Shown here piece by piece: positions 1 through 12,344 of a stretch of 64,000 nt of DNA. A program made the position numbers and the translations under genes. The notes below the pieces were generated by a model. That model was not told the origin of the DNA. It worked only from the letters and a program-made list of their open reading frames with translations, and searched no databases. Numbering within the stretch: position 1 is the stretch's first letter; each line of letters opens with the position of its first letter. This DNA comes from Siphonodentalium dalli. Its lineage: Eukaryota > Mollusca > Scaphopoda > Gadilida > Siphonodentaliidae. The stretch covers positions 123,866,126 to 123,930,125 of the forward strand of contig CP136069.1 in the NCBI GenBank assembly GCA_032622095.1, written 5' to 3'.

Positions 1-2232
1 AGTATATGAATGTGTAGCCTACATATGTACAAAGGTTCATGCTTTAGTCACAATTTGAACAATTGCCTTGAAAATTGGACTTAATCTACTCCGCTATGTA
101 CATGACACCGGTCGGGAGAGGATTATCTCTTAACAACACCTCTGCGACAACAACATCAACAACAAGTTTGGAGTTTGGGATGTTACCCAGGAAGATTCGA
201 AAGGGTCGTCGGCCCTCTCCTACAACCAACTTTTGAATGTTGTAATTCCGCTGAAGCGTGTTTGTGGGGTTTGTGAGTTTGTAAGTAGATTGATATATGC
301 CCATGCGCAGTATAAGTGTTTGCCTAATGTGCCTAATGTGCATGGGTGGATGCCACTGACGCAAGAAGCAAAGCTCCACCCCCATTCAGAACCAGGACCG
401 GTGGAGAAGACATACCTTGATTTCTCTGTGTGAGTTTTTTGCGTTGATATATATATATATATTTTTTTAGTTGTGAATAGTTATTTAGTGTCTTATTTAG
501 TGCTTGCATGGATGGACACCAGTTGCCTTATAGTCTGTTGTGTTCCGGGCTTGTACTGCGGGCTCAAGTCTAGGAAGAGGGTGCGATGCTAGCCGGTTGA
601 CTTAAGATCGGTTGGGGCTCCTTGAGCAACTCTTGATGGTGCAATGCCCGCCTTTCACTCCTGTGCGAGTGTCAGAACCCGTTGACCTGGTTGTGTAATG
701 CAGTCGCGGAATATTATGAGGAAGCAGCTGAGGCCAGACTGTGTTGACACCTCAGCGAGGCATACACGGCACTGTATATAGGCACGCTCAGAACTCACGA
801 CTTTTGTTTTGTCGAGAATCGAGGTGAATCGATCCGGGGTCCAACTAAACATCTGGCCAGTAGTCGGAACACACTCGGCCATCACACACCCATAATCATA
901 TAACATTTCTCATTCAATTTGTATACATGTGACATCTTTGTATAAAATTGTATAGATATTTGTATCATTACCACTAAATAATCTAATCTAAAGTAGGTAA
1001 GCTCTCATACTATACAATACAAAACTCAACTGACCAATTGACAACAGTGGAATTATTTCAACACGCTCGTATCGCTGGGAGATTCCTAAGGACCCAAGGG
1101 AAATAAGTCCCTTCTGGGATTTTTGTGTCATCCTTGATAGCCCTCAGCATTTATCTTCCTATTTTCGATTATACAGTGAGTGGCTGAGTTGTCTTGCGTG
1201 GGGTGTATAAAAAGCCTGGAGTGCGTGAATGGCCATGTGTGCGGGCTATCACTTTCCGTAATAAATCAAGTATATGTTAATCGATTGGGAGGTAATGTTA
1301 GAGATTTCTTCGTCTTGGTTGCCTTTTATATGCACAATGGAGGAAACGGTTTTCCTGGCATTAGTCAATCAATCGTGATGCCAATGGCACAGAGTTTGGT
1401 GTTATCAAATAGTTTTTCATGAATCTCCTTGTTTGACTTTCTAAAGGCCTTCTAGTCCATCTGCCAGTGCATTGCGCTGGCTATTTCTCTGTCATTCTAG
1501 TGTGCTAGGTGTGGGGACGCCTATCCCGATAGACGTGTTACCTGATCTGACACCCACTTACCTATAATGGTTCCACATGTTCTTGGGTCAGAGTAGGCCC
1601 CTCTCAGTTCAGTTTCAGAGTTCTGCTCATCTCCGTTCAAAGTCTTGTCCAGAATCCCATAAGTTTTCGGCAAAATTACATACTGCATGATTTAAAATGA
1701 AATTGTTCTGCCACATAAGGTACTGGGACAATCAGAATAGAACATATAGTTGTCAGTTGATTAAGTAACATTTTTAATAACCAAGTGAATCACGATGTGC
1801 TTACCTTTACAGAAGAGCAGATAATAATGTCCGGGATACATTTGAAAATATCAACTTTTCTACCAAATTTTGTGGACATTTTGCAAGCCAACTTGAGCAT
1901 ATTTTTCTAAAAACACATCAGGGTGACGCATTTAAGACGGATCAAAACAATTAACACCAAAAGATAGTTCCATTTTACTTGAAAAAATGGTGCAAACCTG
2001 AAAAGTGATATTGTTTTTGCCGATTTTGAGAGAAATTTCCAATAATTTTGGTAATGAAATAGTAATATTTATCCAAGATGCATCATAAATGTTAGTATTC
2101 AATGTATATATGGCTGAACAGCCACGTTTATTCATCACCCACAACTTTTAATATTTACCATTTTCCATAGTTTGGCCGCCATTTTAGCAGCCATTTTTAG
2201 CCAAAGTGACAATCTTGGTTCCATTGAGTTGA
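1..2232. other. No gene recognised; unassigned sequence
   Basis: I see no open frame with recognisable motifs, splice structure or codon bias here. All frames are short and stop-rich. A segment near 1590-1690 shares wording with the dispersed repeat at 2255-2540 (a 'gttctgctcat' core followed by 'agaatccca'), so part of this stretch is probably old repeat. Confidence 0.4.
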
Positions 2233-2254
2233 ACTATTCATGAGTAATGGTATG

Positions 2255-2540
2255 CCTAATTTACTTTGCACAGTTCTGCTCATTTCTTGTTGAAATATGA
2301 CTAGAATCCCAATGGTGATTTTTGGTGAAATTTTCATACCGCATTCTGTCAAATCGAATTATTGAGGGATCTGAAGGGGCTAGGATCACAAGAATGACAT
2401 ATTTTATTGCTCCAGGGATAAAAAAAAACATACAAAAAACTGGTCTAGAAGATATTCATGAAAACACGTCAAATTTTCCACTTACAGTTGCCATTTTGAC
2501 GATCATCTTGAACAGGGAGTTCCTATTTCGCCCTTAAAAT
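2255..2540. repeat. Dispersed repeat family A, copy 1
   Basis: This segment is similar, in the same order and orientation, to 16425-16800: a 'catttcttgttgaaatatga' core, then an 'accgcattctgt' block, then 'acatattttattgctcca', then an 'agaagatatt' block and a 'gccattttg' block. A shorter relative lies at 60600-60730. No coding content is seen, so it is probably the remnant of a non-autonomous element. Confidence 0.6.
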
Positions 2541-2644
2541 GTTCCATTATATCTGGCAGAGTCATACTTACTGTATATTCCATGGTAAGATTAACTGTGG
2601 CATTTAATAAATTATATAATCACGAAACGCTCTTTAAATTCGGA

Positions 2645-2664
2645 AAACCCCTCAAAAGAGGGGT
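2645..2664. repeat. Short hairpin
   Basis: A 7-bp stem (aacccct / aggggtt) closes a short A-rich loop. It is isolated and no T-run or gene end makes it a meaningful terminator. Confidence 0.3.
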
Positions 2665-2764
2665 TAAAGTGAAATTTCAGCGTGGCTCCATATCTAATAT
2701 CAATTAGTATATATAAGCTGTCAGCGATGAAGGCACTAATGGTATATTACCTAGTCACAATGAA

Positions 2765-2829
2765 TAGAAACCGTCTAACATATAGAGTATTTGAATAGAA
2801 ACTGTCTAACATATAGAGTATTTGAAGGG
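2765..2829. repeat. Direct repeat of about 31 bp, two copies
   Basis: The segment beginning 'aatagaaac' and ending 'gagtatttga' occurs twice back to back with one or two changes. It is too small to assign to a family. Confidence 0.6.
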
Positions 2830-3327
2830 ACATGACAATCTGCGGGATGGGATGGGCTATGGAATAGAATGACAATCTGCGGAACAGAATTTCAAATTGC
2901 GTGGAACGGCGGATATCTCGAGGAATACAGCACGTAGATGTGGCTCCTTTTGGTGTCTAACGAAAGGCAGATATTCGCCCCAGCCACATGCATATATTAA
3001 CAGCGCCACTGGCCGGACACCAGCAGTTGCATTATTCGGTCGACGACTGACCTAACATAAAATTGTCGAAATAAAGGCCGTCGAACAGCTGTAGAAATGT
3101 ATTTTTACAGCGATAACGCTATGTCCACAAGCAAACTTGGTATTAAAACAACATAAATCTATTCATTCGAGCGAAATGGTGATTTACGTACATCATGCGT
3201 TCGACATCAATGTTTAGAATTTATATTTCTCGATGAATACGCTAGCAAACAACGTGTATTAGGTCTCAAATGACGTAGCGGAATACTGCGCATTCGTTTT
3301 TAGCTCTAATATGGCTGTTTTTGGTAC

Positions 3328-3468
3328 GAGAGAGAGAGAGAGAGAGAGAGAAGAGAGAAGAGAGAAGAGAGAAGAGAGAAGAGAAGAAGAGAAGAAGAGA
3401 AGAAGAGAAAGAGAAGAAGAGAAGAAGAGAAGAAGAGAAGAGAGAGAGAGGGAGAGAGAGAGAGAGGA

Positions 3469-3516
<48 letters not shown>

Positions 3517-3533
3517 AAGGAGAGAGAGAGAGA

Positions 3534-3603
<70 letters not shown>
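3328..3603. repeat. GA-rich microsatellite (GA)n/(GAAGA)n
   Basis: About 275 bp of almost pure purine on the plus strand. It starts as (GA)n, passes through interrupted GAAGA-type units, and ends as a long pure (GA)n run. It produces low-complexity open frames (Arg/Glu on plus, Leu/Ser on minus) that are not genes. Confidence 0.97.
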
Positions 3604-3607
<4 letters not shown>

Positions 3608-3956
3608 ATATCAAGCAGTGAATTGAATGTGGCTGGAGCTATGATATTAGTGAGTCATGCGCAACATGATCTTAGCTTTTTGAGAAATGTAGTAAGAAAC
3701 CATCTAATGTGGTCCAGCTAGTTGATTCATTGATAGATATATAGATGTACAGTACAGGAAACTAAGATTATATCACAATGTCTTATACAAATACTTAATA
3801 TATAGTTCTATAAATTATTTGTATTAATATATAAAATTACAATATCTATTTAATATCGATTGAATAAATGGTGATATAATGCTGAACCATTGCTTATGCT
3901 TTTAGAAAATGTTATTTGAATTTCAAGTGAACACAAATTCATCAAAAACTCTAGCA

Positions 3957-4144
3957 TACATGTAGGAACTTACATAGAACGCGCAGTCGATATACCATTC
4001 TTATACACGTAGGAACTTACATAGAACGTACAGTCGATATACCATTCTTATACATGTAGGAACTTACATAGAACGTACAGTCGATATACCATTCTTATAC
4101 ATGTAGGAACTTACATAGAACGTGCAGTCGACATACCATTATTC
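3957..4144. repeat. Tandem repeat, 47-bp unit, four copies
   Basis: The unit runs from 'tacatgtaggaacttacat' through 'agtcgatataccattctta'. Four copies are head to tail, with a handful of substitutions (acgcgcag / acgtacag / acgtgcag). The array ends just left of the foldback element at 4171. Confidence 0.9.
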
Positions 4145-4170
4145 TGCTCGTGATATCAGTTTAATTTGCA

Positions 4171-4641
4171 CATATGTGACCCGCCATATCAAATCCAGTC
4201 GAAAGTCGGGATTGCTTTATCCTGTGCCAATGCATTCTCTTATATATGCGAGTCGACCATAGGTCGCCTCGCATATATAATAGAATGCATTGGCCTAACA
4301 ATTTTTTACAATTTTAATAATTTTTTCTTGTATTCTTTAACAATTTTATAATTTCACCCATACAGAGCCCCAGACAAACATGAGCAGACGACACTCTTCT
4401 ATATACTTCTATATATGTGTGGGGCTCCCTGCAGGGTATAATGGATGTTTTTTATTTTGTGTCCTAAAAATTGTCAGAAACATTTATTTTAAAAAAATCA
4501 TAACAAATTGTTAGGCCAATGTATTCTCTTATATATATGCGAGGCGACCTATGGTCGACTCGCATATATAAGAGAATGCATTGACACAGGGTAAAAAAAA
4601 TCCCGACTTACGACTGGATTTGATATGGCGGGTCACATATG
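4171..4641. mobile_element. Compound foldback element with nested hairpins
   Basis: The termini are inverted: 'catatgtgacccgcc' on the left and 'ggcgggtcacatatg' on the right. The match continues about 135 bp inward, including an 'aaatccagtcg' block. Each arm also contains its own hairpin, from 'ccaatg(c/t)attct' round 'gcgag(t/g)cga' to the reverse complement (about 4221-4293 and 4512-4587). The centre (4300-4500) is AT-rich and non-coding. This is what a MITE or foldback transposon looks like; no transposase is present. Confidence 0.75.
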
Positions 4642-5840
4642 ATGACATTATGACAAAACAGCGTTGAGCATTTAGTATACTAATATATCTGATCTGATAT
4701 GGGATGTGTTCATCTAGTATCTGAAAACATGAGGTCACATAATTAAAAACTAATTGAGCTGATGATGTATATATAAATTGAATAATTGTGCAAAAGATGG
4801 TACATGCATATTGTGACACATTATTATATATGCCAGTATTGGAGAATCGTGAAAAGTCATGTGCTATTGACTGTGTTTTCTTTTATCTCAGAAGAAACTA
4901 AATTTGACTGTACACTGTGACCACTATTTTTGAACAGGCCTATACATTTCCATCTCTCTTGACAAATTGTATCTTTTTTGAAAAATATCTTCAACAGAAC
5001 AGACTCAATTTTATTATAATACATGAGCCATTCTAACATGCCATGCTCTGACGGTTCAATGTCCCTCATTTTGCAAGAATATATATCTCTTAAAGGCACG
5101 GGCGGCATTCGATGCAGAAATATTCACATTTGTTCAAATCGCCATCAACAGAAGGAATATTAAAATATATATAGTTTTGTTATTATGCCAAACATAATCA
5201 GTGCGTAAATAGTATATTGTCGCCAAGACGTACGACGGTGTACGTAAACAAGAACCTGTTCGTATTACAGGAGTTTTGCTTCTGTTTACATAGCACAGCA
5301 CAATTCTATTGGTTAATCACACACAAATGATATAAACGCTCTTTATTATTTCCATATTAGGAAAACAGTAACAAATAACGCTCTTTATGTTTACCATATC
5401 CGGATCTGAACAAAAGCCAGGTCCTGTAACGTTTTTTTCTTTTGTTTACATAACAAAGAAAAACATTTGACAATAACATACTGTTTATGCCATATTTCTT
5501 ATTGGTATAGGAACAAGGTCTGTCTATATTTTACTATTCTTTCTGTTTATGTCGGTTTTTGACGCAGGTGAATATTTTAACAGCATACTCACCGCCAACG
5601 CCCGTATCTTTAAATACAATGACGAATACACTTTTTATGCTTTCTTCTATATATCTGTTTTTGCTGGCTCACAATATGAATTCCCCGATTTCCGTCCCCA
5701 TATAATTATGACAACTGAGAAGATATAATTGTTCAAGTGACTTAATTCGAACTTTGAACGCCAAAAAAATTGCTTAGAACGAATTATGGAGATAACAAAA
5801 TTTAACCTTTGTTGGATATCGGCGACTAATCTTATCTATG
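4642..5840. other. No feature recognised
   Basis: AT-rich sequence with short, stop-rich frames. I see no motif, splice site pair or repeat that I can support. Confidence 0.4.
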
Positions 5841-7125
5841 TTATTGCTCCCCAACTCTCCATCCCTGACCTAAATGTACCAAATGTGCCGTCTTTTTAAC
5901 CCAATTTCATTCCTCGGACCATTGGAGAAGAACATGTATGAATTTGGTGGAAATTAGTGCTAACATATTTATATCAGCTTTGGTGCCCCTCCAATCCGTG
6001 CACCCCCTGGCTTGAACTATATATAAAATTGGTGGAAATCGGTGACTAACTAAATTCGTATCACCAATTTGGCGTATTTAAACCAACAATTAGATTCCTC
6101 GTATCACGAAGATGAATATGTAACAATTTGGTGGAAGTCGGCGCTAACAATAATTATCAATTGTTGGTGTCCCTCTCTCCCTCCACGCACCCTGACTCGA
6201 ACTTTTGACTTCGTTAAACGACACAGTTAGACTCCTGATATCGGTGGTAATCGGCGAATAAACACATTTTTTATAAAATTTAGTGCCCCATCTCTCACCC
6301 AAACGGCACCACTTTGGCGTCTTTAACTCACACTATTAGATTCCTCGTACCTTGGAAAAGAATGTGCATCAATTTGGTGGAAATAGGTGCGCATATCGCC
6401 CCTGACTCGAATGTCGCCACATTTGACAACTTTAGGCCACATCATTAGACTCCTGATAACACGGAGATGAGTATGTATAGTTTGGTTGTAATCGGCCACC
6501 AAACAAATTCTTATCAAATTTAGTGTCCCCCATCTTTCACCCAAAACGGCACCAATTTGCGTCATTAGATTTGTACCGTGGGGAAGAATATGTATCAATT
6601 TGGGGGAAATCGGTGATAAAACTATTTGATCAGTTTAGGTGCCCCTCTCCCCATCCGTACACCCCTGACTCCAACGGCGCCACTTTTGACAGCTTTGAGC
6701 CACACCATTCGACCCCTGATATAATGGGGATTATTATATAAAAGTTTGGCGGTAATTGGCGACATTCTTATAAAATTTAGTGACCCCCACCCCGCATCTC
6801 TCATCAAAACGGCACCAATTTGGCGTCATTAAATCACACGATTAGATTCCTTGTATCACGGGGAAGAATGTGTTTCAATTTGGTAGAAATCGGTGCTCAA
6901 AATATTTGATTAGTTTTGGTGCCCCTCTCCCCTTCCGTGCTCTCCTGACTCGAACGGCGCTACTTTTGAAATCTTTAAACCACACCATTAGATTCGTCAT
7001 ATCATTGGGATCATTATGTACAAGAAAACTAACAACGAAGAGGTAGATTAGATACGGACGTGTGTCCAATATCTGTGTGGACCGATGATAGCAAAAAACC
7101 CCAGATAACTGCCCCTGCAGAGTCA
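5840..7125. repeat. Diverged tandem repeat region, about 250-300-bp units
   Basis: Blocks recur in the same order: a 'tggtggaaatcggtg' block, a 'gcccctctcccc' block, a 'gactcgaa(c/t)g(g/t)cgcca' block, a 'ccattaga' block, and an 'attagattcctcgta' block followed by 'gaagaa(t)atgtatcaatttgg'. At least five diverged rounds are visible. Related pieces occur at 54780-55210. No gene is implied. Confidence 0.65.
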
Positions 7126-7890
7126 TTATTTCGTGGGAATCTGGATTCAGAATCCGAATCCGATTACGGGGGCGGGGCTAATTCCCGATTCTAGGTCAGA
7201 TTTTGACATGGCTCATGTATTTGACACAAGTATCATTTGTATCTTATATTTATAATGTTCATGTTTGTTATGAATGTCACGCTTTTCTTCTGTGTGTATA
7301 TGCATGGCACCTAATTAGTTGCCAATCTTTTTTCAAGTTATTTAAAGTGTGTTTATTAATGAGGGCAAGAATAATTTCTAACAGCTCTAGATCTCCTGAA
7401 TCAAATTCCGAAGACGTTGTGGAGAACACACGAAACTTGTCAGTTGTACAGGGACATGGCGACAGGTGTTGGTTGGGGTATCTCGAACCACCCCCCCCCT
7501 CCCCGAACTTTGGTACAATTTTCTTAGCTGTATAGTCATTCATACGTGAGGAAAATCAGGATTCTTTTGACTAACTGTTCCAAATAATGATTCGTACAAG
7601 CCAGCAAACGCAACAAACAAACAAACAAACCCGATTTTAAACAAATTACATATATAAACTTATGACTAACTCGGGGGAGGGGGTGACCGGCGATCTGTAT
7701 ATATGTTCAACTTGTTTTGGTAGTCATGCTGCTTTGCCATTACTAATTATTATTTTTCAGTGTAATGACATATATGAGAGGGGCACCATTAAGTGAGTCA
7801 GCACTTGTCCTCCAATCCCATTGTCTGTATAAACAAATGTATGTGTTATATATCGTGTTATCTAAATTTGACAAATAAATATGTTTAAAC
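7126..7890. other. Mixed repeat debris, no gene
   Basis: Positions 7125-7200 hold an 'aatctggattcagaatccg' block. It recurs inverted at 14160-14190 and again near 14480-14540, so this block flanks the big inverted repeat on both sides. Positions 7790-7885 resemble 48090-48165 (an 'acttgtcctccaat' block, then 'aataaatatgtttaaa'). Confidence 0.4.
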
Positions 7891-7894
7891 TAAA

Positions 7895-8130
7895 CTTTTG
7901 TACATTTCCAGCAGTTGGAAATTCCATGCCTGACACAACATTAGTTGGACATTAATTTGACACCATATATAGGTTGGAATTGTTCTCATTGTTTAATTTT
8001 TCAACCAGTAAAAGTTGGTAATTTTCCAATCTTAGGGTGTGTCAGGTTGGATATTTCCAAGGGGGTGGAAATGGAATTCTGCGAACCTGTGAGTTTGATG
8101 TTTAGTTCAAGGGGGGTGGGGGCGCACTTG
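7895..8130 (-). repeat. Dispersed repeat family B, copy on minus strand
   Basis: It contains the family-B signature (a 'tgtcaggttggatatttccaa' type block and a 'cctgacacaaca(t)tag' block). This is in the opposite orientation to the copies at 21475-21690 and 61690-62005 and the same orientation as 54455-54720. Confidence 0.55.
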
Positions 8131-8964
8131 GCCGGAAATTTGATAGAGCACTCCCATGTGAAACCTCTAGCCACGTCCCTAGAACGTGTACGTGTGGGTA
8201 CTTAATCAATAATTTTACTGACATTTTCACTATATAGTCCTGAGATCCCAGATTAAGCTTTACATTTTGTTTGTGCGATTGGGAGATGCAGTTCACGTGC
8301 ATGTTCACAACTGTGGCTTCGTGAGCAAAGCTTTATTTTCCAACTAATGTACAGCACATTGGCAAAACATGCCTGTTAGTTCGGGAGCCAGGAGGGTTTT
8401 AATTACATTATCGCGCAAGGAAGGTTTGATGATCTCGATTTGTTGGCGGTGATACATGTAGATCATTACGGAAAACTAATTTCTTAAGTTGCGTATTCCA
8501 GGCGTTTAGGGGCCAGATGGCTCTCCAAAACCCCAAAAATGACTTTTAATTACACTATCGCGCAAGTCCACCATCTTTACATTGAATACTCTATTATGTT
8601 CACTGATCATAAAAACATAACTTAAGAACTTAAGTCCACCATTTTTTCCTGAAATGGTCTACTGTATTCACTGATAATAAAAACACAACTTAAGAAAGCA
8701 AATTCCCTGGCGTTTTCAAATAAGAAGAGGTCCATATATAGGTGGTACAAAAAACCCACATATATGTAGTTCTTTGTGTGATAATATATAGTCATTTAGT
8801 AACTCAAGCTTAAAACATGACATACAGAAGTGAAACATATTCCTGTTTAAAAATAAAAAAAAACACACTTTGAACATTAAAGCTTCTTGGAACAATTACG
8901 TATTAATTGTCAAGATCATAGAACATAAACACGGAAAGCTTCATTAAGCTATTGAGCTCGGCAT

Positions 8965-10267
8965 CTATTGACAATGAATGTATATATATGGGTCCATTTC
9001 GTAATCAGTGTCGGAGTCATCAGCACAACCAGTTACACGTTCATCGTCCGTATCATCGTTGTCACATTCCGGTTGTTTTGGGATTACTGACTTTGGCAAA
9101 TGCGGCCCATCGAACCAGATGATCCAATACGACCCATCAGCAAGTTCCCATTCACTGCCAGGATCATTGGACAGACTGTTATCAACCACAGCATGCCACA
9201 TATTAGCCACATACTTAGCCCTGTAAATTTTCTGAGGCACACCAGACTTGCAAGGCGGAATACAACTCCCTACAGTCCTTTCAGTTTTGATAACGGTCGG
9301 TTTTCATCCTTCGGCCCAAAAGTTTTCTCAAAACTTCGAATCTGTATTCGTTAATTGGGATGGATTTGCGGGCACCATATAACGTACATGTATACTCTTC
9401 AAGCATCTCGTACGTTTGGTCTGAAACAGATCCTGAGACCAAGTCTGCAAATGCTTCAGGATATCGATCGTCGCGATCTACAGAGAAGCAAAAGGGCGTT
9501 TCTTGACCTTCCGAGCAAAATCGGTCGTATAATCGCATCCGATGTAGACGTGAAATGCTGGCAGCGCAGAACAGATGGTTTCTTCTATTTCCTCAGACAC
9601 AGCTGAAACGTTCAAGTAGCGTCTGTTACCATGTCCAGTTGTGCCAACGTCCATCCAGATAACAGATTTAAATGTATGTATGTGATGCAATAGAATTACG
9701 AGTAAATCTGTGTCCGCAGCTCGTTATACGATGTTACCAACGGGTATTTCATGACCAATATCCACCATGTGTAGTCACAATGTAGACAAACCCTTGTGTC
9801 TGCATCAGGATGATCACAATACAGACTTTCATGGTCTGCTTCTCGACACTGCCATCGACAACAACAAACTTCACACACTCTTCGTCAAAGCCAAGGTACA
9901 CTTCCCTGTCGACCAAGACATGTGTGTGGTGTGAAGAAGACCAATCTTTGGCAAAAAATCGAGGCAGCTGCTTTTTGAAAGATGTAGATTTCAATGCTTT
10001 AGACGCATATTTAGGGATCAACTGCTCAGGACCGGTTATCATGTATGTGACCTGCTCAGCACCTCTGCATTCTCGTTCACAGTCCTGGGTGGAAGTTCCA
10101 CGTATGCATGTGTCGAACACCACGTCCATTCGCTTGGATGTTAGGGTTAATAGCTTGTGAATCACGACACGGGAGAGTCCACCATATGTCTGGGTAAAGC
10201 CGGCGGTAGGTAGTGCAGCAGGAAATTGCCATCGACGATGGCAGATAGAGCGTGGTACCGATGTCAT
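8965..10267 (-). pseudogene. Broken PIN/FEN-like uncharacterised invertebrate gene, left copy
   Basis: Reading leftward across several frames, I can follow one protein. It starts with a block ending 'RFFAKDW', then 'VYLGFDEE' and an acidic block 'PDADTRV'. A frame with a TAA stop carries 'AADTDLLVILLHH', followed by 'ALPAFHVYIGCDYTTDF' and a C-terminal 'WHAVVDN...GSYWIIWFDGPHLP' region. At least four frame changes and one internal stop break it. The normal TAA end is mutated, so the frame runs on to a TAG at 8965. The layout (D/E-A-D-T, then D-T-D, then G-C-D) is that of a family seen as 'uncharacterized protein' in many cnidarians, bivalves and fish. I infer a PIN/XPG-type nuclease from the spacing of these acidic residues. 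Confidence 0.65.
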
Positions 10268-10511
10268 GGGGATTGAAGAAGGAATTCTATGTCATCTTCG
10301 CGTTTAGTTGCAAGGGTTGCTAGTCTTCCCAGCATATCCCTCGTGTGGCGGAGCTCTTTAACAACAATTTTTCGCGCCCTTGTTTGAGAAGGTTTTCAGT
10401 TTATTTCTGGAGATGGCCTCTCAAAGCGATCTGGATCATCTGTACATTCCTTCAATAAATCGTGCCGGAGTGTGACAACTGGAAGTAGAGCCGCACTTAT
10501 CAGCGCTGCAT

Positions 10512-12099
10512 TTGAACTATGTGGACTACATACAACTATATGATGTCCGAGCTGAGCTGACTGACAGTAGGATTGATCGTGACAATGGTGACCCCAACAA
10601 GCTTCTCATCTGTATACAGGCTAACGCATATCCATTTACTCTGGAAACAGACGCCCTCTTGAACGTACAGGCCAATGTGCCAGTACTGAAATTAGCGATT
10701 CCCTATTAACAATAAAGAAAGTTGGCAAACAGAAGCACGACGATTTAACGACGATAAAGAGCTCCGCTGCACGAGGGAAAATAGCAATCCTTGCAACTAA
10801 GCGTGAAGTTGACATATAATTCCTTCTTCAATTCCCATTGAGATCGGTACCACTCTCTATCTGCAAGACTGACGGTACAATGGCTCACACGGACAAGAGT
10901 TCATTATTCCCATTGCTCGAGGGGAAGGTCATTGACGATGGGACTCCAGAATTCGTAGATGCTCACATCGTCATTCCTGCTGCAAGACTTACCGTCGGCT
11001 TTACCCCCGACAGATGGTTGACTCTCTCGTGTCGTGCTTCACATACTTTTAAACCTAAAGTCCAAACGAATCGACGTGGTGTTCGACACATATGTGGAAC
11101 CTTCCATCAAGGACTGTGAACGAGAACGCGAAGGTGCTGAGCAGGTCACATACGTGATAACCGGTTCTGAGCAGTTGATCCCTAAAGATGTGTCTAAAGC
11201 ATTGAAATCTACATTTTTCAAGAAACAGCTGCCTCGATATTTTGCCAAAGATTGGTCTTCTTCACACCACACACATGTCTTCGTCGACAGGGAATACACC
11301 TGGGCTTTGACGAGGAGTATGTGGAGTTTATTGTTGTCGATGGCAATGTCGAGAAGCATACCGTGGAAAGTCTGTATTGTGATCATCCGGAGGCAGACAC
11401 AATGTTTGTCTACACATGCATGGTGGATGTTGATCATGAAATACCATGCAGTTGGTAACATCGTAGTACGAGCTGCGGACAGATATACTAGTATTTTTCT
11501 ATTGCATCACATACATACAGTTAAATCTATTATCTGGATGGATGTTGGTACAACTGGACGTGGTAGCAGACGCTACGTGAACGTTTCAGCTGTGTCTGAG
11601 GAAATAGGAGAAACCATCTGTTCTGCGCTGCCAGCATTTCACGCATACAGCGGGTGCGATTATACGGCCGCTTTTGCTCAGAAGGGCAATAAACGCCCCT
11701 TTGCTCTACTTGATCCCGACGATCGATATTCTGAAGCATTTGCAGACGTGGCCTCATGATCTGTTTCAGAAGAAACGTACGAGGCGCCTGAAGATTATAC
11801 ATGTACGCTATATGGTGCCCGCAAACCCATCCCAATTAACGAACACAGATTCAAAGTGTTCGAGAAAGCTTTTGGGCCTAAGAATGAAAACCTACCGTTA
11901 TCAAAGCTGAAAGGGCTGGACGGTAGTAGTATTCCGCCTTGCAATTCTGTTTTGCGTCAGAAAATTGACAGGGCTATTTATCTGGTTCGACGGGCCACAG
12001 ATGCCAGAGTCAGTAATCCCAGAACAACCGGAATGTGACAATGATGATACGGGCGATGAACGTGTACCTGTTTGTGCTGATGACGAAATTGACCCATAA
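10512..12099 (+). pseudogene. Broken PIN/FEN-like uncharacterised invertebrate gene, right copy
   Basis: Same family as the left copy, pointing away from it. It keeps an N-terminal segment the left copy lacks (10512-10709, ending 'VLKLAIPY'). Next come 'CKTDGTMAHTDKSSLF' (10855-10905), 'KSKRIDVVFDTY' and 'FFKKQLPRYFAKDW' blocks, then 'DHPEADT' (11385), a damaged version of the D-T-D motif near 11475 and 'AFHAYSGCDYTAAF' (11630-11670). The end is 'IWFDGPQMP' and 'CADDEIDP' with TAA at 12097. Compared with the left copy about 100 bp is missing between the 'KIDRA' and 'WFDGP' blocks. Several frameshifts make it non-functional. Function of the family is unproven. Confidence 0.65.
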
Positions 12100-12344
12100 A
12101 TATACATTCATTGTCAATAGATGCCGAGCTTATTGCTTAATGAAGCTTTCTGTGTTTATGTTCTAAGATATTGACAATTAATACCAAGCGCAATTATTCC
12201 ACAAAGCTTTAGTGTTCAAGGTGATTAATGTTTTTTTTTATTTTGAAACAAGAATATGTTTCAATTCTGTATGCCATGTTTTAATCTTGAGTTACTACAT
12301 GCTTATATATTGTCACACAAAGAACTACATATATGTCTGTTGTA

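Noticed and set aside
530-905. Possible tRNA-derived SINE ('gcgggctcaagtctagg' as a B box)
   Set aside because: The match to a B box is weak, no A box is seen at the right distance and no second copy is present.
3306-3626. Open frames of about 100 residues on both strands
   Set aside because: They are translations of the GA microsatellite (Arg/Glu and Leu/Ser runs).
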